From UQRS01 sp050946935 (lineage in GTDB: Bacteria; Bacillota; Clostridia; Oscillospirales; Acutalibacteraceae): a stretch of DNA of 64,000 nucleotides. The stretch is from NCBI GenBank assembly GCA_050946935.1, contig JBMNVR010000004.1:1-64000 (forward strand), given 5' to 3'. This document shows positions 35,061 to 53,228 of the stretch, in pieces. The translations under genes and the position numbers were made by a program. The notes under the pieces were generated by a model that did no database searches, had not been told where the DNA came from, and was given only the letters and a program-made list of their open reading frames with translations. Within the stretch, counting starts at the first letter, position 1, and each line of letters begins with the position of its first letter.

Positions 35061-37436
35061 TTATGCCTGCTTCGCCTCGGCCGAATCGATTGCAGAGGCC
35101 TCCGGCGTTTCGCTCTCCTTTACAAGGACATTGTGCTTGACCCGATCGCGGACCTCCGCCTTCTTGGCCGAGTTGAAACGATCCATCGTCCCGACCAGAT
35201 AGCCGGTGATCCGTCGGATGCGTTCGATCGGGTGATCCTCGCACTCGGCCCGGCCGCACTTGGGACAGACGTCGTTGATGATGCCGGTGTAGCCGCAGCA
35301 GGGATCCCGGTCGACCGGATGATTGACCGAACCGTAGCCTACGCCGGATTCTTTCATAGCGCGGATGACCGCCTCGAACGCGTCGAGGTTGGTGGTCGGG
35401 TCACCGTCCATCTCAATATAGGTGATGTGTCCGCCGTTGGTCAGTTCATGATATGGCGCCTCCAGCCGGATTTTCTCCAGTGCCGAGATGGGGTAGTAGA
35501 CCGGAATGTGGAAAGAGTTGGTGTAGTATTCCCGGTCGGTGATTCCGGGCAGCTCGCCGTACAGTCCGCGGTCGATGCGGACAAAACGGCCGGACAACCC
35601 TTCTGCCGGGGTCGCGATCAGAGAAAAATTGAGGCCGTATTTCTTGGATGCCTCGTCCATGCGGCGGCGCATGTAGCCGACGATCTCCAATCCTAAATTC
35701 TGAGATTCTTTCGACTCGCCATGGTGCTTGCCGGTCAGGGCGACCAGCGTCTCCGCCAGGCCGATGAATCCGACCGTCAGGGTGCCGTGCTTCAAAACCT
35801 CCCGCACCTCGTCGTCGGGTCCCAGCTTGTCCGAGTCGATCCAAACCCCCTGTCCCATCAGGAAAGGATAATTGCGGACTTTTTTGCGGGCCTGAATCTC
35901 AAACCGTTCGAGCAACTGGTTGATGACCAGATCAATCTTGCGGTCGAGATCCTCAAAAAACAGGTTGATGTCCCCGTGCGAGCGGATGCCGATCCGGGGC
36001 AGGTTGATCGAGGTGAAGGAAAGGTTGCCGCGGCCGTTGACAATCTCTCTCGACGGATCGTAGACGTTGCCGACCACCCGGGTGCGGCAGCCCATGTAAG
36101 CCGCCTCGGTCTCCGGCCGGCCGGGCTTGTAGTATTGCAGGTTGTAGGGTGCGTCCAAAAAGCTGAAATTGGGGAAGAGACGCTTGGCGCTGACCCGGCA
36201 GGCCAGCTTGAAGAGGTCGTAGTTCGGGTCTCCTTCATTATAGTTGACGCCCTCTTTGACCTTGAAAATGTGGATCGGGAAAATCGGCGTCTCCCCATTG
36301 CCGAGACCGGCTTCGGTCGCCAGCAGCACATTTCTTATGACCATGCGGCCTTCCGGGCTGGTATCGGTGCCGTAGTTGATCGAACTGAAGGGTACCTGCG
36401 CGCCGGCACGGGACTGCATGGTGTTGATGTTGTGGATAAAGGCCTCCATCGCCTGATAGGTGGCGCGGTCGGTCTCCTTCTCGGCATATTTCAAGGCATA
36501 GGCCTGGCACTTGTCGACCAGATCCTTGCGATATTCCTTGGTTAAAAGGTCAGCTTCCGCTTCATGATAGCCGTTGTCGTTGGCCAACTCCGGCGCAATG
36601 CCGAGGTTCTGCTCAATCTCGGTCATGACGTCGGCCGCGATCTGCTCGGCATTCTCAATCTCGCCCAGCAGCTCGAGCGCCTTGGCCAGGTTGCGGCGGT
36701 AGTTTTTCTTATAGGTTTTTTTGACGCCTTTGGCCAGCGCGTATTCAAAATTCGGGATGCTTTGACCGCCGTGCTGATCATTCTGATTGGACTGGATAGC
36801 GATAGCCGACAGCGCGGAGTAGCTGGCGATGTCGTTCGGCTCCCGCAGATGGCCGTGTCCGGTCGAAAAACCGCCGGTAAAAAGCTTGTCCAAATCAATC
36901 TGGCAGCAGGTGGTGGTCAGGGTCAGAAAGTCCAGATCGTGGATATGAATGTCCCCTTCCCGGTGGGCGCGGGCATGCTCCGGATTCAGGACGTACATCT
37001 CATAAAACTGCTTGGCACCCTCTGATCCGTATTTGAGCATGGTCCCCATGGCGGTGTCGCCGTCGATGTTGGCGTTTTCCCGCTTGATCTCATTATCCCG
37101 GGCCGAGAGAAAAGTCAGCTCCTCATAGGTTTTCATCAGACGGGTGTTCATCTCCCGCCGGCGGGTGCGCTCCGAACGGTAGAGGATAAACTCCTTGGCC
37201 GTGCGGGCGTGTCCGCTTTCGATCAGCACCTTTTCAACGGCGTCCTGGATCTCCTCCACCGTGGGGTTTTCGTCGCCCACCGCTTCCAGATAACCGATGA
37301 CCCGCTCGGTCAGTTCGGACGCGATTTGTGCGTTGCGGCCGCCGGTGGCCTGGGCCGCCTTATAGATTGCGCTTGTAATCTTTGCTTTGTCAAAGGGCAC
37401 AACCCGTCCGTCTCGCTTAATGATGGTTGTAATCAT
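35061..37436 (-). CDS. nrdD: Class III (anaerobic) ribonucleoside-triphosphate reductase
   Basis: A 791-residue oxygen-sensitive enzyme that makes dNTPs under anaerobiosis. An N-terminal ATP-cone (about 1-95, starting ITTIIKRDGRVVPFDKAKI) gives allosteric control. The catalytic barrel follows. The C-terminal zinc site uses CCGYTG and CPKCGRAEC, followed by the glycyl-radical segment RIRRITGYLVGTMDRF. The tail is nearly repeated in the miniprotein at 14028-14303. The ATG at 37436 is preceded by AAAGGAAGC; 18 upstream codons are open but unlikely. A NrdR-like box lies in its leader. Confidence 0.97.
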   Translation of the reverse strand: MITTIIKRDGRVVPFDKAKITSAIYKAAQATGGRNAQIASELTERVIGYLEAVGDENPTVEEIQDAVEKVLIESGHARTAKEFILYRSERTRRREMNTRLMKTYEELTFLSARDNEIKRENANIDGDTAMGTMLKYGSEGAKQFYEMYVLNPEHARAHREGDIHIHDLDFLTLTTTCCQIDLDKLFTGGFSTGHGHLREPNDIASYSALSAIAIQSNQNDQHGGQSIPNFEYALAKGVKKTYKKNYRRNLAKALELLGEIENAEQIAADVMTEIEQNLGIAPELANDNGYHEAEADLLTKEYRKDLVDKCQAYALKYAEKETDRATYQAMEAFIHNINTMQSRAGAQVPFSSINYGTDTSPEGRMVIRNVLLATEAGLGNGETPIFPIHIFKVKEGVNYNEGDPNYDLFKLACRVSAKRLFPNFSFLDAPYNLQYYKPGRPETEAAYMGCRTRVVGNVYDPSREIVNGRGNLSFTSINLPRIGIRSHGDINLFFEDLDRKIDLVINQLLERFEIQARKKVRNYPFLMGQGVWIDSDKLGPDDEVREVLKHGTLTVGFIGLAETLVALTGKHHGESKESQNLGLEIVGYMRRRMDEASKKYGLNFSLIATPAEGLSGRFVRIDRGLYGELPGITDREYYTNSFHIPVYYPISALEKIRLEAPYHELTNGGHITYIEMDGDPTTNLDAFEAVIRAMKESGVGYGSVNHPVDRDPCCGYTGIINDVCPKCGRAECEDHPIERIRRITGYLVGTMDRFNSAKKAEVRDRVKHNVLVKESETPEASAIDSAEAKQA

Positions 37437-37460
37437 TGGTAATTGCTTCCTTTCAGAACC

Positions 37461-37524
37461 ACACAATATATGGTAGATTTCTCTGAGCATGAATTATTAT
37501 AATGCATACATGTTGTTAAATCAA
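37461..37524 (-). promoter_or_regulatory. nrdD promoter with NrdR-like boxes
   Basis: On the minus strand: TTGATT (37519-37524), a 17-base spacer and TATAAT (37496-37501). The 16-mer at 37461-37476 (ACACAATATATGGTAG) matches the NrdR consensus ACACAATATATTGTGT at 13 of 16 positions. A weaker match (9 of 16) at 37492-37507 is 31 bp away and covers the -10. Box identity is inference from the known consensus and spacing; nrdR itself is outside the window. Confidence 0.65.
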
Positions 37525-37612
37525 TAGCGGTCGAAAATTTTTCCGTAAAATAAATCCGCTAAAATTTAGTGAATTCGTACAGAATTGTCAGAAACGCTGT
37601 AAAGAAAAACAC

Positions 37613-37641
37613 TTGACAGATGCGTCGGGATCGTGTATACT
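37613..37641 (+). promoter_or_regulatory. Promoter of the ylxM-ffh operon
   Basis: TTGACA (37613-37618), a 17-base spacer and TATACT (37636-37641), close to the SigA consensus. It drives transcription away from nrdD. Confidence 0.85.
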
Positions 37642-37695
37642 GTATGGCTGTAAGGTGATTTCCTTTACAGAAAGGCGAAGAAAGGGGCGCCGGCC

Positions 37696-38043
37696 ATGCC
37701 GAAAAATCTGCATATGGCGGTTTTGCTGGATTACTATGGCGGGATGCTGACCGACCGGCAGCGCGCCCTTATGGATTTATATTATAATCAGGATCTCTCT
37801 TTGACCGAGATTGCGGAGAATACCGGCATCACCCGACAGGGGGCACGCGACGGCATCAAGCGGGCCGAAAGCTTGCTGATCGGGACGGAGGAGAAGCTCT
37901 CTCTCGCGGCGCGCGCCGCCGAGCTGGAGGAGACGGGTGCCAAAATCCTCGCCCTGTGCGCCCGGCTGTCGGAGGCGGCGGAGGAGGAGACCCGGCGCTC
38001 AGCGGCAAAAATTGCCCGTCTGGCGCGTAAAATCTCTTTATAA
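37696..38043 (+). CDS. ylxM: YlxM-family helix-turn-helix protein
   Basis: A 115-residue protein of the YlxM/p13 family, nearly always encoded just before ffh. The sigma-70 region 4-like helix-turn-helix spans about residues 18-60 (LTDRQRALMDLYYNQDLSL, then TEIAENTGITRQGARDGIKR). The C-terminal half is an alpha-helical, Ala/Glu-rich segment. It is thought to modulate the signal recognition particle. The ATG follows GAAGAAAGGGGCG. It is 72 bases from ffh and shares its promoter. Confidence 0.92.
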   Translation: MPKNLHMAVLLDYYGGMLTDRQRALMDLYYNQDLSLTEIAENTGITRQGARDGIKRAESLLIGTEEKLSLAARAAELEETGAKILALCARLSEAAEEETRRSAAKIARLARKISL

Positions 38044-38115
38044 TAGGTATCTAACCACATCGCGCCGCACCGGCGAAACGGGAATGAATATGTGAGTTAA
38101 GCGAGGTGACGTCCA

Positions 38116-39465
38116 ATGGCGTTTGAGGGACTTTCGGATAAACTGGCCGCCGCGTTTAAGCGGATGAAAAGCAAAGGAAAGCTTCGGGAAAGCGATGTAA
38201 AAGAGGCTATGCGCGAGGTACGCCTCGCCCTTTTGGAAGCTGATGTCAACTATAAGGTTGCCAAGGATTTTACCAACAAGGTCACCGAAATTTGCATCGG
38301 CGAAAACGTGATGGAGAGTCTGACCGCTTCGCAGATGGTTATAAAAATTGTGCGTGATGAGCTGACCGCCCTGATGGGCGGGGAGCAGGCACGGATCAAC
38401 ACCGCGCCGAAGATTCCGACCGTCATCATGATGTGCGGCTTGCAGGGCTCGGGCAAAACGACCCACAGTGCCAAGCTGGCTCGCATGCTGAAATCAAAGG
38501 GGCATCGCCCTTTGTTGGTGGCCTGTGACATCTACCGCCCGGCGGCCATCGACCAGCTCAAGGTGGTCGGCGCGCAGGTCGGCGTTCCGGTGTTTGAGAA
38601 GGGTGTCCAGAAGCCGGAGATTACCGCAGCCGAGGCGGCGCGTCAGGCGCGGGATTACGGCAACGATTTTGTCATTCTGGATACGGCCGGCCGGTTGCAC
38701 ATTGACACCGATTTGATGGAGGAGCTGAAACGCATTCAGACGGCGGTTTCTCCGAATGAGATTCTGCTGGTCGTCGATTCGATGACCGGACAGGACGCGG
38801 TCAACGTGGCCAAAGCATTCAACGACCTGCTGGAGATTGACGGTGTTATCCTGACCAAGCTGGATGGTGATACCCGCGGCGGCGCGGCGCTCTCGGTCCG
38901 GGCGGTTACCGGCAAGCCGATCAAATTCGTCGGCACGGGGGAGAAGATGGAGGATCTCGACGAGTTCCATCCCGATCGCATGGCCTCCCGTATACTTGGG
39001 ATGGGGGATATGCTCTCCCTGATCGAGCGGGCGGAGATGCAGCTGGACGAGAAGCAGGCGGAGGAAACAGCCCGACGCCTGAAGGAAAACAAATTCGATA
39101 TGAATGACCTGCTTGACCAGTTCACTCAGATTAAGAAGATGGGTCCTTTAAAGCAGGTTCTGGGCATGATCCCGGGGATGGAAAAGCAACTGCGTGACGT
39201 CGACATTGACGACCGTCAGATGCTGCGGGTAGAGGCGATCATCCACTCTATGACGGTAAAGGAGCGGGCAAAGCCGGATATCATCAACCCCTCCCGCAAG
39301 CGGCGGATCGCGGCCGGCGCTGGCACGTCGGTGGAGGAGGTTAACCGTCTCCTCAAGCAATATGAGCAGATGAAAAAGATGTTCAAACAGCTTGGCGGCA
39401 AGCCGGGCAAAAAAGGACGCCGGATGAAGCCTGGGCGCTTTCCGGGCGGCTTTCCCGGAATGTAG
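38116..39465 (+). CDS. ffh: Signal recognition particle GTPase Ffh
   Basis: The 449-residue SRP54 homologue that binds signal sequences on the ribosome and SRP RNA and hands them to FtsY. An N-terminal helical bundle is followed by the GTPase domain with GLQGSGKTT (G1), DTAGR (G3) and TKLDGD (G4), then the methionine-rich M domain from about residue 300, ending in a basic, glycine-rich tail. RBS is GAGGTGACGTCC. No SRP RNA or ftsY is visible here. Confidence 0.98.
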   Translation: MAFEGLSDKLAAAFKRMKSKGKLRESDVKEAMREVRLALLEADVNYKVAKDFTNKVTEICIGENVMESLTASQMVIKIVRDELTALMGGEQARINTAPKIPTVIMMCGLQGSGKTTHSAKLARMLKSKGHRPLLVACDIYRPAAIDQLKVVGAQVGVPVFEKGVQKPEITAAEAARQARDYGNDFVILDTAGRLHIDTDLMEELKRIQTAVSPNEILLVVDSMTGQDAVNVAKAFNDLLEIDGVILTKLDGDTRGGAALSVRAVTGKPIKFVGTGEKMEDLDEFHPDRMASRILGMGDMLSLIERAEMQLDEKQAEETARRLKENKFDMNDLLDQFTQIKKMGPLKQVLGMIPGMEKQLRDVDIDDRQMLRVEAIIHSMTVKERAKPDIINPSRKRRIAAGAGTSVEEVNRLLKQYEQMKKMFKQLGGKPGKKGRRMKPGRFPGGFPGM

Positions 39466-39526
39466 ATTTGCTTCAAAGGTGTACAAAGCCATAGAAGATA
39501 GAGATTCTGACGAGGAGGTGCAAGCA

Positions 39527-39766
39527 ATGGTTAAAATCAGACTCCGCCGCATGGGCGCGAAGAAGAATCCGTATTACCGCATCGTTGTTGCGGATTCCCG
39601 CTCGCCGCGCGACGGCCGCTGCATTGAGGAGATTGGCACATACGATCCGACCAAGGATCCGGCGGTTGTGACGGTCGACGCCGAAAAGGCGAAGACCTGG
39701 ATCTCCAACGGTGCGCAGCCGACCGATACGGTCCGGGCGCTGCTCAAGAAGAACGGCGTGCTTTAA
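39527..39766 (+). CDS. rpsP: 30S ribosomal protein S16
   Basis: A 79-residue basic protein with the S16 opening MVKIRLRRMGAKKNPYYRI and the IEEIGTYDP segment. GAGGAGGTG lies just before its ATG. It follows ffh by 61 bases, the usual ffh-rpsP-khpA order of Firmicutes, although rimM, trmD and rplS that often come next are missing. Confidence 0.97.
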   Translation: MVKIRLRRMGAKKNPYYRIVVADSRSPRDGRCIEEIGTYDPTKDPAVVTVDAEKAKTWISNGAQPTDTVRALLKKNGVL

Positions 39767-39795
39767 TTTCTCACGTCCGCGAAAGGGAAAAAGAA

Positions 39796-39838
39796 GGCAC
39801 CATGCCTCCGCCCGGCTTTTTCGGCGGGGAATGGTGCC
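39796..39838 (+). terminator. Hairpin between rpsP and khpA
   Basis: GGCACCAT (39796-39803) pairs with ATGGTGCC (39831-39838), with an inner CCGCC/GGCGG pairing. A T6 run follows 13 bases later, so it may be a partial terminator or attenuator that lowers khpA expression relative to rpsP. The rest of 39767-40016 is featureless. Confidence 0.6.
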
Positions 39839-40016
39839 GGATTGACCCTTTTTTGGCCGGGCTGGGAAAACGGGAAAATCAGAGGACGATTCTGTGAAAA
39901 CGTGTTTTCACTTTGTTTTGAGCCTTGACCGATCCGACGCAGCGGTGCTTTCGGGGGGGACAGGCTTCTATTGCTCTTAAAAGAAAGGATGCCTTTTCAA
40001 AGGCAGGGTGGGAAAG

Positions 40017-40250
40017 ATGAAAGAATTGCTGGTAGCAATCGCGCAAGGCTTGGTTGAAGATCCGAGCCAGGTCACCGTCACAGTGGACGAGCCGGACGAG
40101 GAAAACGTCGTGGTTTACCACCTTCATGTGGCGGAGGGGGACATGGGCCGCGTCATCGGCAAACAGGGTCGGATCGCCAAAGCGATCCGTACTGTGATGC
40201 GCGCCGCCGCCAACCGCAATAATGACAAGGTTGCGGTGGAAATCGACTGA
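40017..40250 (+). CDS. khpA: RNA-binding KH-domain protein KhpA
   Basis: A 77-residue protein made of one KH domain, with GDMGRVIGKQGRIAKAIR as the GxxG RNA-binding loop. In Gram-positive bacteria KhpA pairs with KhpB and binds many transcripts, influencing cell division and wall synthesis. I use the ATG at 40017 after AGGGTGGG; the GTG at 40008 in frame overlaps that site. Confidence 0.95.
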   Translation: MKELLVAIAQGLVEDPSQVTVTVDEPDEENVVVYHLHVAEGDMGRVIGKQGRIAKAIRTVMRAAANRNNDKVAVEID

Positions 40251-40350
40251 GATTTCCGGTTATTTCGGATTTTATACAAGATGAGGTTTCGCCGCCGTCC
40301 CATAAGGAATGATTTCCTTGAAAAGCGGCCTTTTTGCGACGAAAGGCGTC

Positions 40351-40390
40351 AAACGCCCACGAAATGCGTCAAGCATGATCGTGGGCGTTT
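40351..40390 (+). terminator. Terminator of the ylxM-ffh-rpsP-khpA operon
   Basis: AAACGCCCACGA (40351-40362) pairs perfectly with TCGTGGGCGTTT (40379-40390), followed by TCTTTTT. Confidence 0.88.
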
Positions 40391-40427
40391 TCTTTTTGGG
40401 CACTTTGCGGTTTTGCAGCAAGAATAA

Positions 40428-40501
40428 ATCCCGGTTTTGCAAAGCTGTATGATGCCGCAAGGCCGGCGCCCTGCAAGAAAGATGCGAAGCAAAACCGGGA
40501 T
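40428..40501. other. Long-range inverted repeat in the khpA-rpoB gap
   Basis: ATCCCGGTTTTGC (40428-40440) is the perfect complement of GCAAAACCGGGAT (40489-40501). The 48 bases between them contain a GC-rich inner palindrome (GGCCGGCGCC). There is no T run, so a structured RNA or a remnant repeat is more likely than a terminator. Confidence 0.5.
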
Positions 40502-40614
40502 ATTTCCGCGAGGAACAAGCGCTTCCTTGTGGGGTGGCATGTGCACGGATACTTCCATTCTTTATAACGCGCCGCCTGTTTCCACCCGGAGCGGCAGGGG
40601 GTGAAAACCATATT

Positions 40615-40812
40615 CTATTTTATGCCGTTGGTTTCTACAGAAGAGAAAGGCTGCCCGGCGTCTTCGCCGCCCGGGCCGTCGCGGCGCTCGCGGTCATCCG
40701 GCGTGTTCTGCAGGCCGGTGGTGATCCACTGGTTGTCGCCGGCGTTTTTTTGATTCTTTGGCCGGATGACCTCCCGGCTTTTATCGGATGACTGTTTTTG
40801 AGGGGGAAGCAT
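40615..40812 (-). CDS. Hypothetical small hydrophilic protein
   Basis: A 65-residue, highly charged and polar frame (starting MLPPQKQSSDKSREVIRPKN) with no hydrophobic segment and a disordered look. Its ATG at 40812 follows CGAGGTGAT at a good distance, and a TATACT sits about 30 bases further upstream, though I see no matching -35. I recognise no family. The alternative is that the whole 40391-40976 stretch is non-coding. Confidence 0.35.
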   Translation of the reverse strand: MLPPQKQSSDKSREVIRPKNQKNAGDNQWITTGLQNTPDDRERRDGPGGEDAGQPFSSVETNGIK

Positions 40813-40877
40813 ACGGATCACCTCGTTCGTGTAAAATTCAGTATATAGTGTGTCCCGCTCTACCGCTTTTCATGTAA

Positions 40878-40915
40878 AAACCGACGGCTTTGTTTCCAAA
40901 ACCGCCGGTTTTTTA
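40878..40915 (+). terminator. Terminator-like hairpin upstream of rpoB
   Basis: AAACCGACGG (40878-40887) pairs with CCGCCGGTTT (40902-40911) with one mismatch, followed by a T run. With no plus-strand gene just upstream, it may stop stray transcription before the rpoB promoter. Confidence 0.7.
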
Positions 40916-40976
40916 GGTATATATCCCAAAAAGAGGAAATTTATTCAAAAAAGCATAAAAAGCAGGAGAATATCTC

Positions 40977-41005
40977 TTGACTATTGAAACGAAATGTATT
41001 AAAAT
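40977..41005 (+). promoter_or_regulatory. rpoBC promoter
   Basis: TTGACT (40977-40982), a 17-base spacer, TAAAAT (41000-41005). It leaves an untranslated leader of about 155 bases before rpoB. Confidence 0.75.
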
Positions 41006-41166
41006 AGTAAAATGCCTAATAATGGACACCTATGCCTCGTTTGTTAAATTCAATTTCTGAATTGCATTATATAGCAGGGGGGTGTAAATGTCAAGAATTA
41101 TTTTAATTCACAGGTTTTGGAAAGCGCTCCGCCTTCCATAAAAATAAGAAGGAGTGATTTAAGCCT

Positions 41167-44895
<3,729 letters not shown>

Positions 44896-44910
44896 GGAGG
44901 TATTGTCTGA

Positions 44911-48495
<3,585 letters not shown>

Positions 48496-48532
48496 ACCGT
48501 AATTCTTCGGACGGTCGGTGCCGTTCGCTGCA

Positions 48533-48571
48533 GGATTTGAGGTGAAAAGGATGTCTTTTCACCTCAAATCC
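48533..48571 (+). terminator. rpoBC terminator
   Basis: GGATTTGAGGTGAAAAG (48533-48549) pairs perfectly over 17 bases with 48555-48571. A T run is lacking on the plus side, so termination may be partial. Confidence 0.7.
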
Positions 48572-48613
48572 CTGTGAAATGGGTATAAATCCGGTAAAAA
48601 ATAAAAATATTGC

Positions 48614-48650
48614 TTGACAAATCACTGGATTTGGTGATAAACTTTATAAT
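48614..48650 (+). promoter_or_regulatory. Probable promoter of the rpsL-rpsG-fusA operon
   Basis: TTGACA (48614-48619) is followed 18 bases on by TAAACT (48638-48643) and 25 bases on by TATAAT (48645-48650); which -10 is used is unclear. ATCAC and GTGAT (48621-48625 and 48633-48638 region) form a short palindrome in the spacer. Confidence 0.55.
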
Positions 48651-48711
48651 TGCGTGGAATAGTGTTTAATGCTGTTCTTAGCAATTATTTTTTATGCGAG
48701 GAGGTGTAAGT

Positions 48712-49134
48712 TTGCCAACCTTTAATCAGTTAGTACGGAACGGCCGTGAAACGATCGAGAAAAAGGCTAAGGCGCCTGCGCTGAACAAGGGATACAATTC
48801 CCAGAAGCGCCGTCTGACCGACAACGATTCTCCGCAGAAGCGGGGCGTCTGCACCGCGGTTAAGACCATGAACCCGAAGAAGCCGAACTCTGCGATCCGG
48901 AAGGTCGCCAGGGTGCGTCTCTCGAACGGAATCGAAGTTACGTCCTACATCCCCGGCGTGGGCCACAACCTGCAGGAGCACAGCGTGGTTCTCATCCGCG
49001 GAGGAAGAGTTAAGGATCTCCCGGGTGTGCGTTATCACATTGTCCGCGGAACCCTCGACGCGCAGGGCGTTGCCGGCAGAATGCAGGCCCGTTCAAAGTA
49101 CGGCGCGAAACGGCCGAAGGGCAGCGCCAAGTAA
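48712..49134 (+). CDS. rpsL: 30S ribosomal protein S12
   Basis: A 140-residue decoding-centre protein, starting PTFNQLVRNGRE. It carries the streptomycin-sensitive lysines in KKPNSAIRKVARVRL and GRVKDLPGVRYH. The start is a TTG at 48712, six bases after GAGGAGGTG; the frame is open for six more codons but these include the ribosome-binding site. First gene of the str operon. Confidence 0.98.
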   Translation: MPTFNQLVRNGRETIEKKAKAPALNKGYNSQKRRLTDNDSPQKRGVCTAVKTMNPKKPNSAIRKVARVRLSNGIEVTSYIPGVGHNLQEHSVVLIRGGRVKDLPGVRYHIVRGTLDAQGVAGRMQARSKYGAKRPKGSAK

Positions 49135-49293
49135 TCGGTACATTTTGTACCGGAATGAAAACAGACGAATTCTCTGCTGCATGAATCCGTGCGGCGGCGT
49201 TACAATATATATGTAAACGCCTCCTGCCCGGTGCTAACGGGATTTGTCACTCGAGTACCTATGATATCATTTTATGTGAAGGAGGGAAGTACA

Positions 49294-49764
49294 GTGCCGA
49301 GAAGAGGTTTTATCGCAAAGCGGGACGTTTTGCCGGATCCGCTTTACAATTCCAAGATGGTGACCCGTCTGATCAACAACATCATGCTGGACGGTAAGAA
49401 GGGCGTTGCCCAGAAGATCGTTTATGGTGCTTTCGACATTATCGGGGAGAAGACCGGGAAAGAGCCGCTGGAAGTTTTTGAACAGGCTATGGAGAATGTT
49501 ATGCCCCAGTTGGAGGTTAAGGCTGTCCGTAAGGGCGGCGCGACCTATCAGGTTCCGTTTGAGGTCCGCCCCGAGCGGAAGCAGACGCTGGGTCTCCGTT
49601 GGCTGACCGCCTACAGCCGCACCCGTTCCGAGAGAACGATGAGGGAGCGTCTGGCAGGCGAGATCCTGGATGCCGTCAACGAACAGGGCGGCGCGTTCAA
49701 GAAACGTGAGGATACCCACAAGATGGCCGAGGCCAACAAGGCTTTCGCCCATTACAGATGGTAG
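49294..49764 (+). CDS. rpsG: 30S ribosomal protein S7
   Basis: A 156-residue head protein of the small subunit with PRRGFIAKRDVLPDPLYNSK at the start and SRTRSERTMRERLAGE in the rRNA-binding region. It starts at a GTG (49294) after GAAGGAGGGAAG. The 159-base gap after rpsL is long for this pair, and there is no intervening gene. Confidence 0.98.
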   Translation: MPRRGFIAKRDVLPDPLYNSKMVTRLINNIMLDGKKGVAQKIVYGAFDIIGEKTGKEPLEVFEQAMENVMPQLEVKAVRKGGATYQVPFEVRPERKQTLGLRWLTAYSRTRSERTMRERLAGEILDAVNEQGGAFKKREDTHKMAEANKAFAHYRW

Positions 49765-49826
49765 TTTTCGTTTTGCGCGCGGCGCATGACAAAGCAGAAT
49801 TTTTCTTAATTTATTAGGAGGACAAT

Positions 49827-51908
<2,082 letters not shown>

Positions 51909-51925
51909 TTTTTTCCTGAAAATAC

Positions 51926-51954
51926 TTGCTTTTTTCCTTGCAACTTGCTATTAT
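51926..51954 (+). promoter_or_regulatory. Separate promoter for tuf with overlapping palindrome
   Basis: TTGCTT (51926-51931), a 17-base spacer and TATTAT (51949-51954). ACTTGC (51943-51948) and GCAAGT (51959-51964) flank the -10 with a ten-base gap. tuf could thus be transcribed both from the str operon and on its own. Confidence 0.6.
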
Positions 51955-52000
51955 ATATGCAAGTACTCTGATTATTTATTATTATAAGGAGGAGTTTCAA

Positions 52001-53200
52001 ATGGCAAAGGCACATTTTGAACGTACCAAACCCCATGTAAACATCGGTACCATCGGTCACGTTGACCATGGTAAGACCACTTTGACCGCTGCGATTACTC
52101 GTTACCTCGGCCTCAAGGGTCAGGCCGACTATGTCGATTATGCCAACATCGACAAGGCACCGGAGGAGCGGGAGCGCGGTATCACCATCAACACCTCTCA
52201 CGTTGAGTATGAGACCGACACTCGTCACTATGCCCACGTCGACTGCCCCGGACACGCTGACTATGTCAAGAACATGATCACCGGCGCGGCGCAGATGGAC
52301 GGCGCGATCCTTGTTATCGCCGCGACCGACGGCCCGATGGCGCAGACCAAGGAGCATCTGCTTCTGGCCCGTCAGGTTGGCGTTCCGTATATCGTTGTCT
52401 TCATGAACAAGTGCGATCAGGTTGACGACGAGGAGCTGCTCGAGCTGGTCGAGATGGAAATCCGCGAGACCCTCGACAAGTACGAGTTCCCGGGCGACGA
52501 TACCCCGATCATCAAGGGTTCTGCGCTGAAGGCGCTCGAGTGCCCGGCAGATCCCAGTGATCCGGCCTTCAAGCCGATTGCTGAGCTGATGGACGCTGTT
52601 GACAGCTATATCCCGACTCCGGATCGGAAAGCGGATCTGCCTTTCATCATGCCGGTTGAGGATGTCTTCACCATCACCGGACGCGGCACCGTCGCCACTG
52701 GTAGAGTGGAGCGCGGCCAGTTGAAGACCGGTGAGGAAGTTGAAATCGTCGGTCTGGCGGAGAAAGCCAGCAAGACGGTTGTTACCGGTATCGAAATGTT
52801 CCGCAAGATCCTCGATTACGCTGAGACTGGCGACAACATCGGCGCCCTCCTCCGCGGTATTCAGAGAAACGAGATCGAGCGTGGACAGGTTCTTGCGAAG
52901 CCCGGTTCCATCAACCCGCACACCAAGTTCCATGGTCAGGTATACGTCCTGAGCAAGGATGAAGGCGGCCGTCACACCCCCTTCTTCAACAACTATCGTC
53001 CGCAGTTCTACTTCCGTACCACCGATGTTACCGGTGTGATCTCTCTGCCCGAGGGCGTTGAGATGTGCATGCCTGGCGATAACGTTGAGATGGACGTTGA
53101 GCTGATCACTCCGATCGCGATCGAGGAAGGCCTCCGCTTCGCTATCCGCGAAGGCGGCCGTACTGTCGGTTCGGGCGTTGTTACCAAGATTAACGGCTAA
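52001..53200 (+). CDS. tuf: Elongation factor Tu
   Basis: The 399-residue GTPase that delivers aminoacyl-tRNA. GHVDHGKTT, DCPGHADYVKNM and NKCD are the G1, G3 and G4 motifs. The final beta domains are complete. AAGGAGGAG precedes the ATG. Last gene of the str operon; a strong terminator follows. Confidence 0.99.
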   Translation: MAKAHFERTKPHVNIGTIGHVDHGKTTLTAAITRYLGLKGQADYVDYANIDKAPEERERGITINTSHVEYETDTRHYAHVDCPGHADYVKNMITGAAQMDGAILVIAATDGPMAQTKEHLLLARQVGVPYIVVFMNKCDQVDDEELLELVEMEIRETLDKYEFPGDDTPIIKGSALKALECPADPSDPAFKPIAELMDAVDSYIPTPDRKADLPFIMPVEDVFTITGRGTVATGRVERGQLKTGEEVEIVGLAEKASKTVVTGIEMFRKILDYAETGDNIGALLRGIQRNEIERGQVLAKPGSINPHTKFHGQVYVLSKDEGGRHTPFFNNYRPQFYFRTTDVTGVISLPEGVEMCMPGDNVEMDVELITPIAIEEGLRFAIREGGRTVGSGVVTKING

Positions 53201-53228
53201 GCAATTACCGCGATAGTATTGCATAAGC

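Noticed and set aside
40349..40558. Minus-strand frame of about 69 codons in the khpA-rpoB gap
   Set aside because: It includes the khpA terminator and the inverted repeat, has no ribosome-binding site and no protein-like composition.
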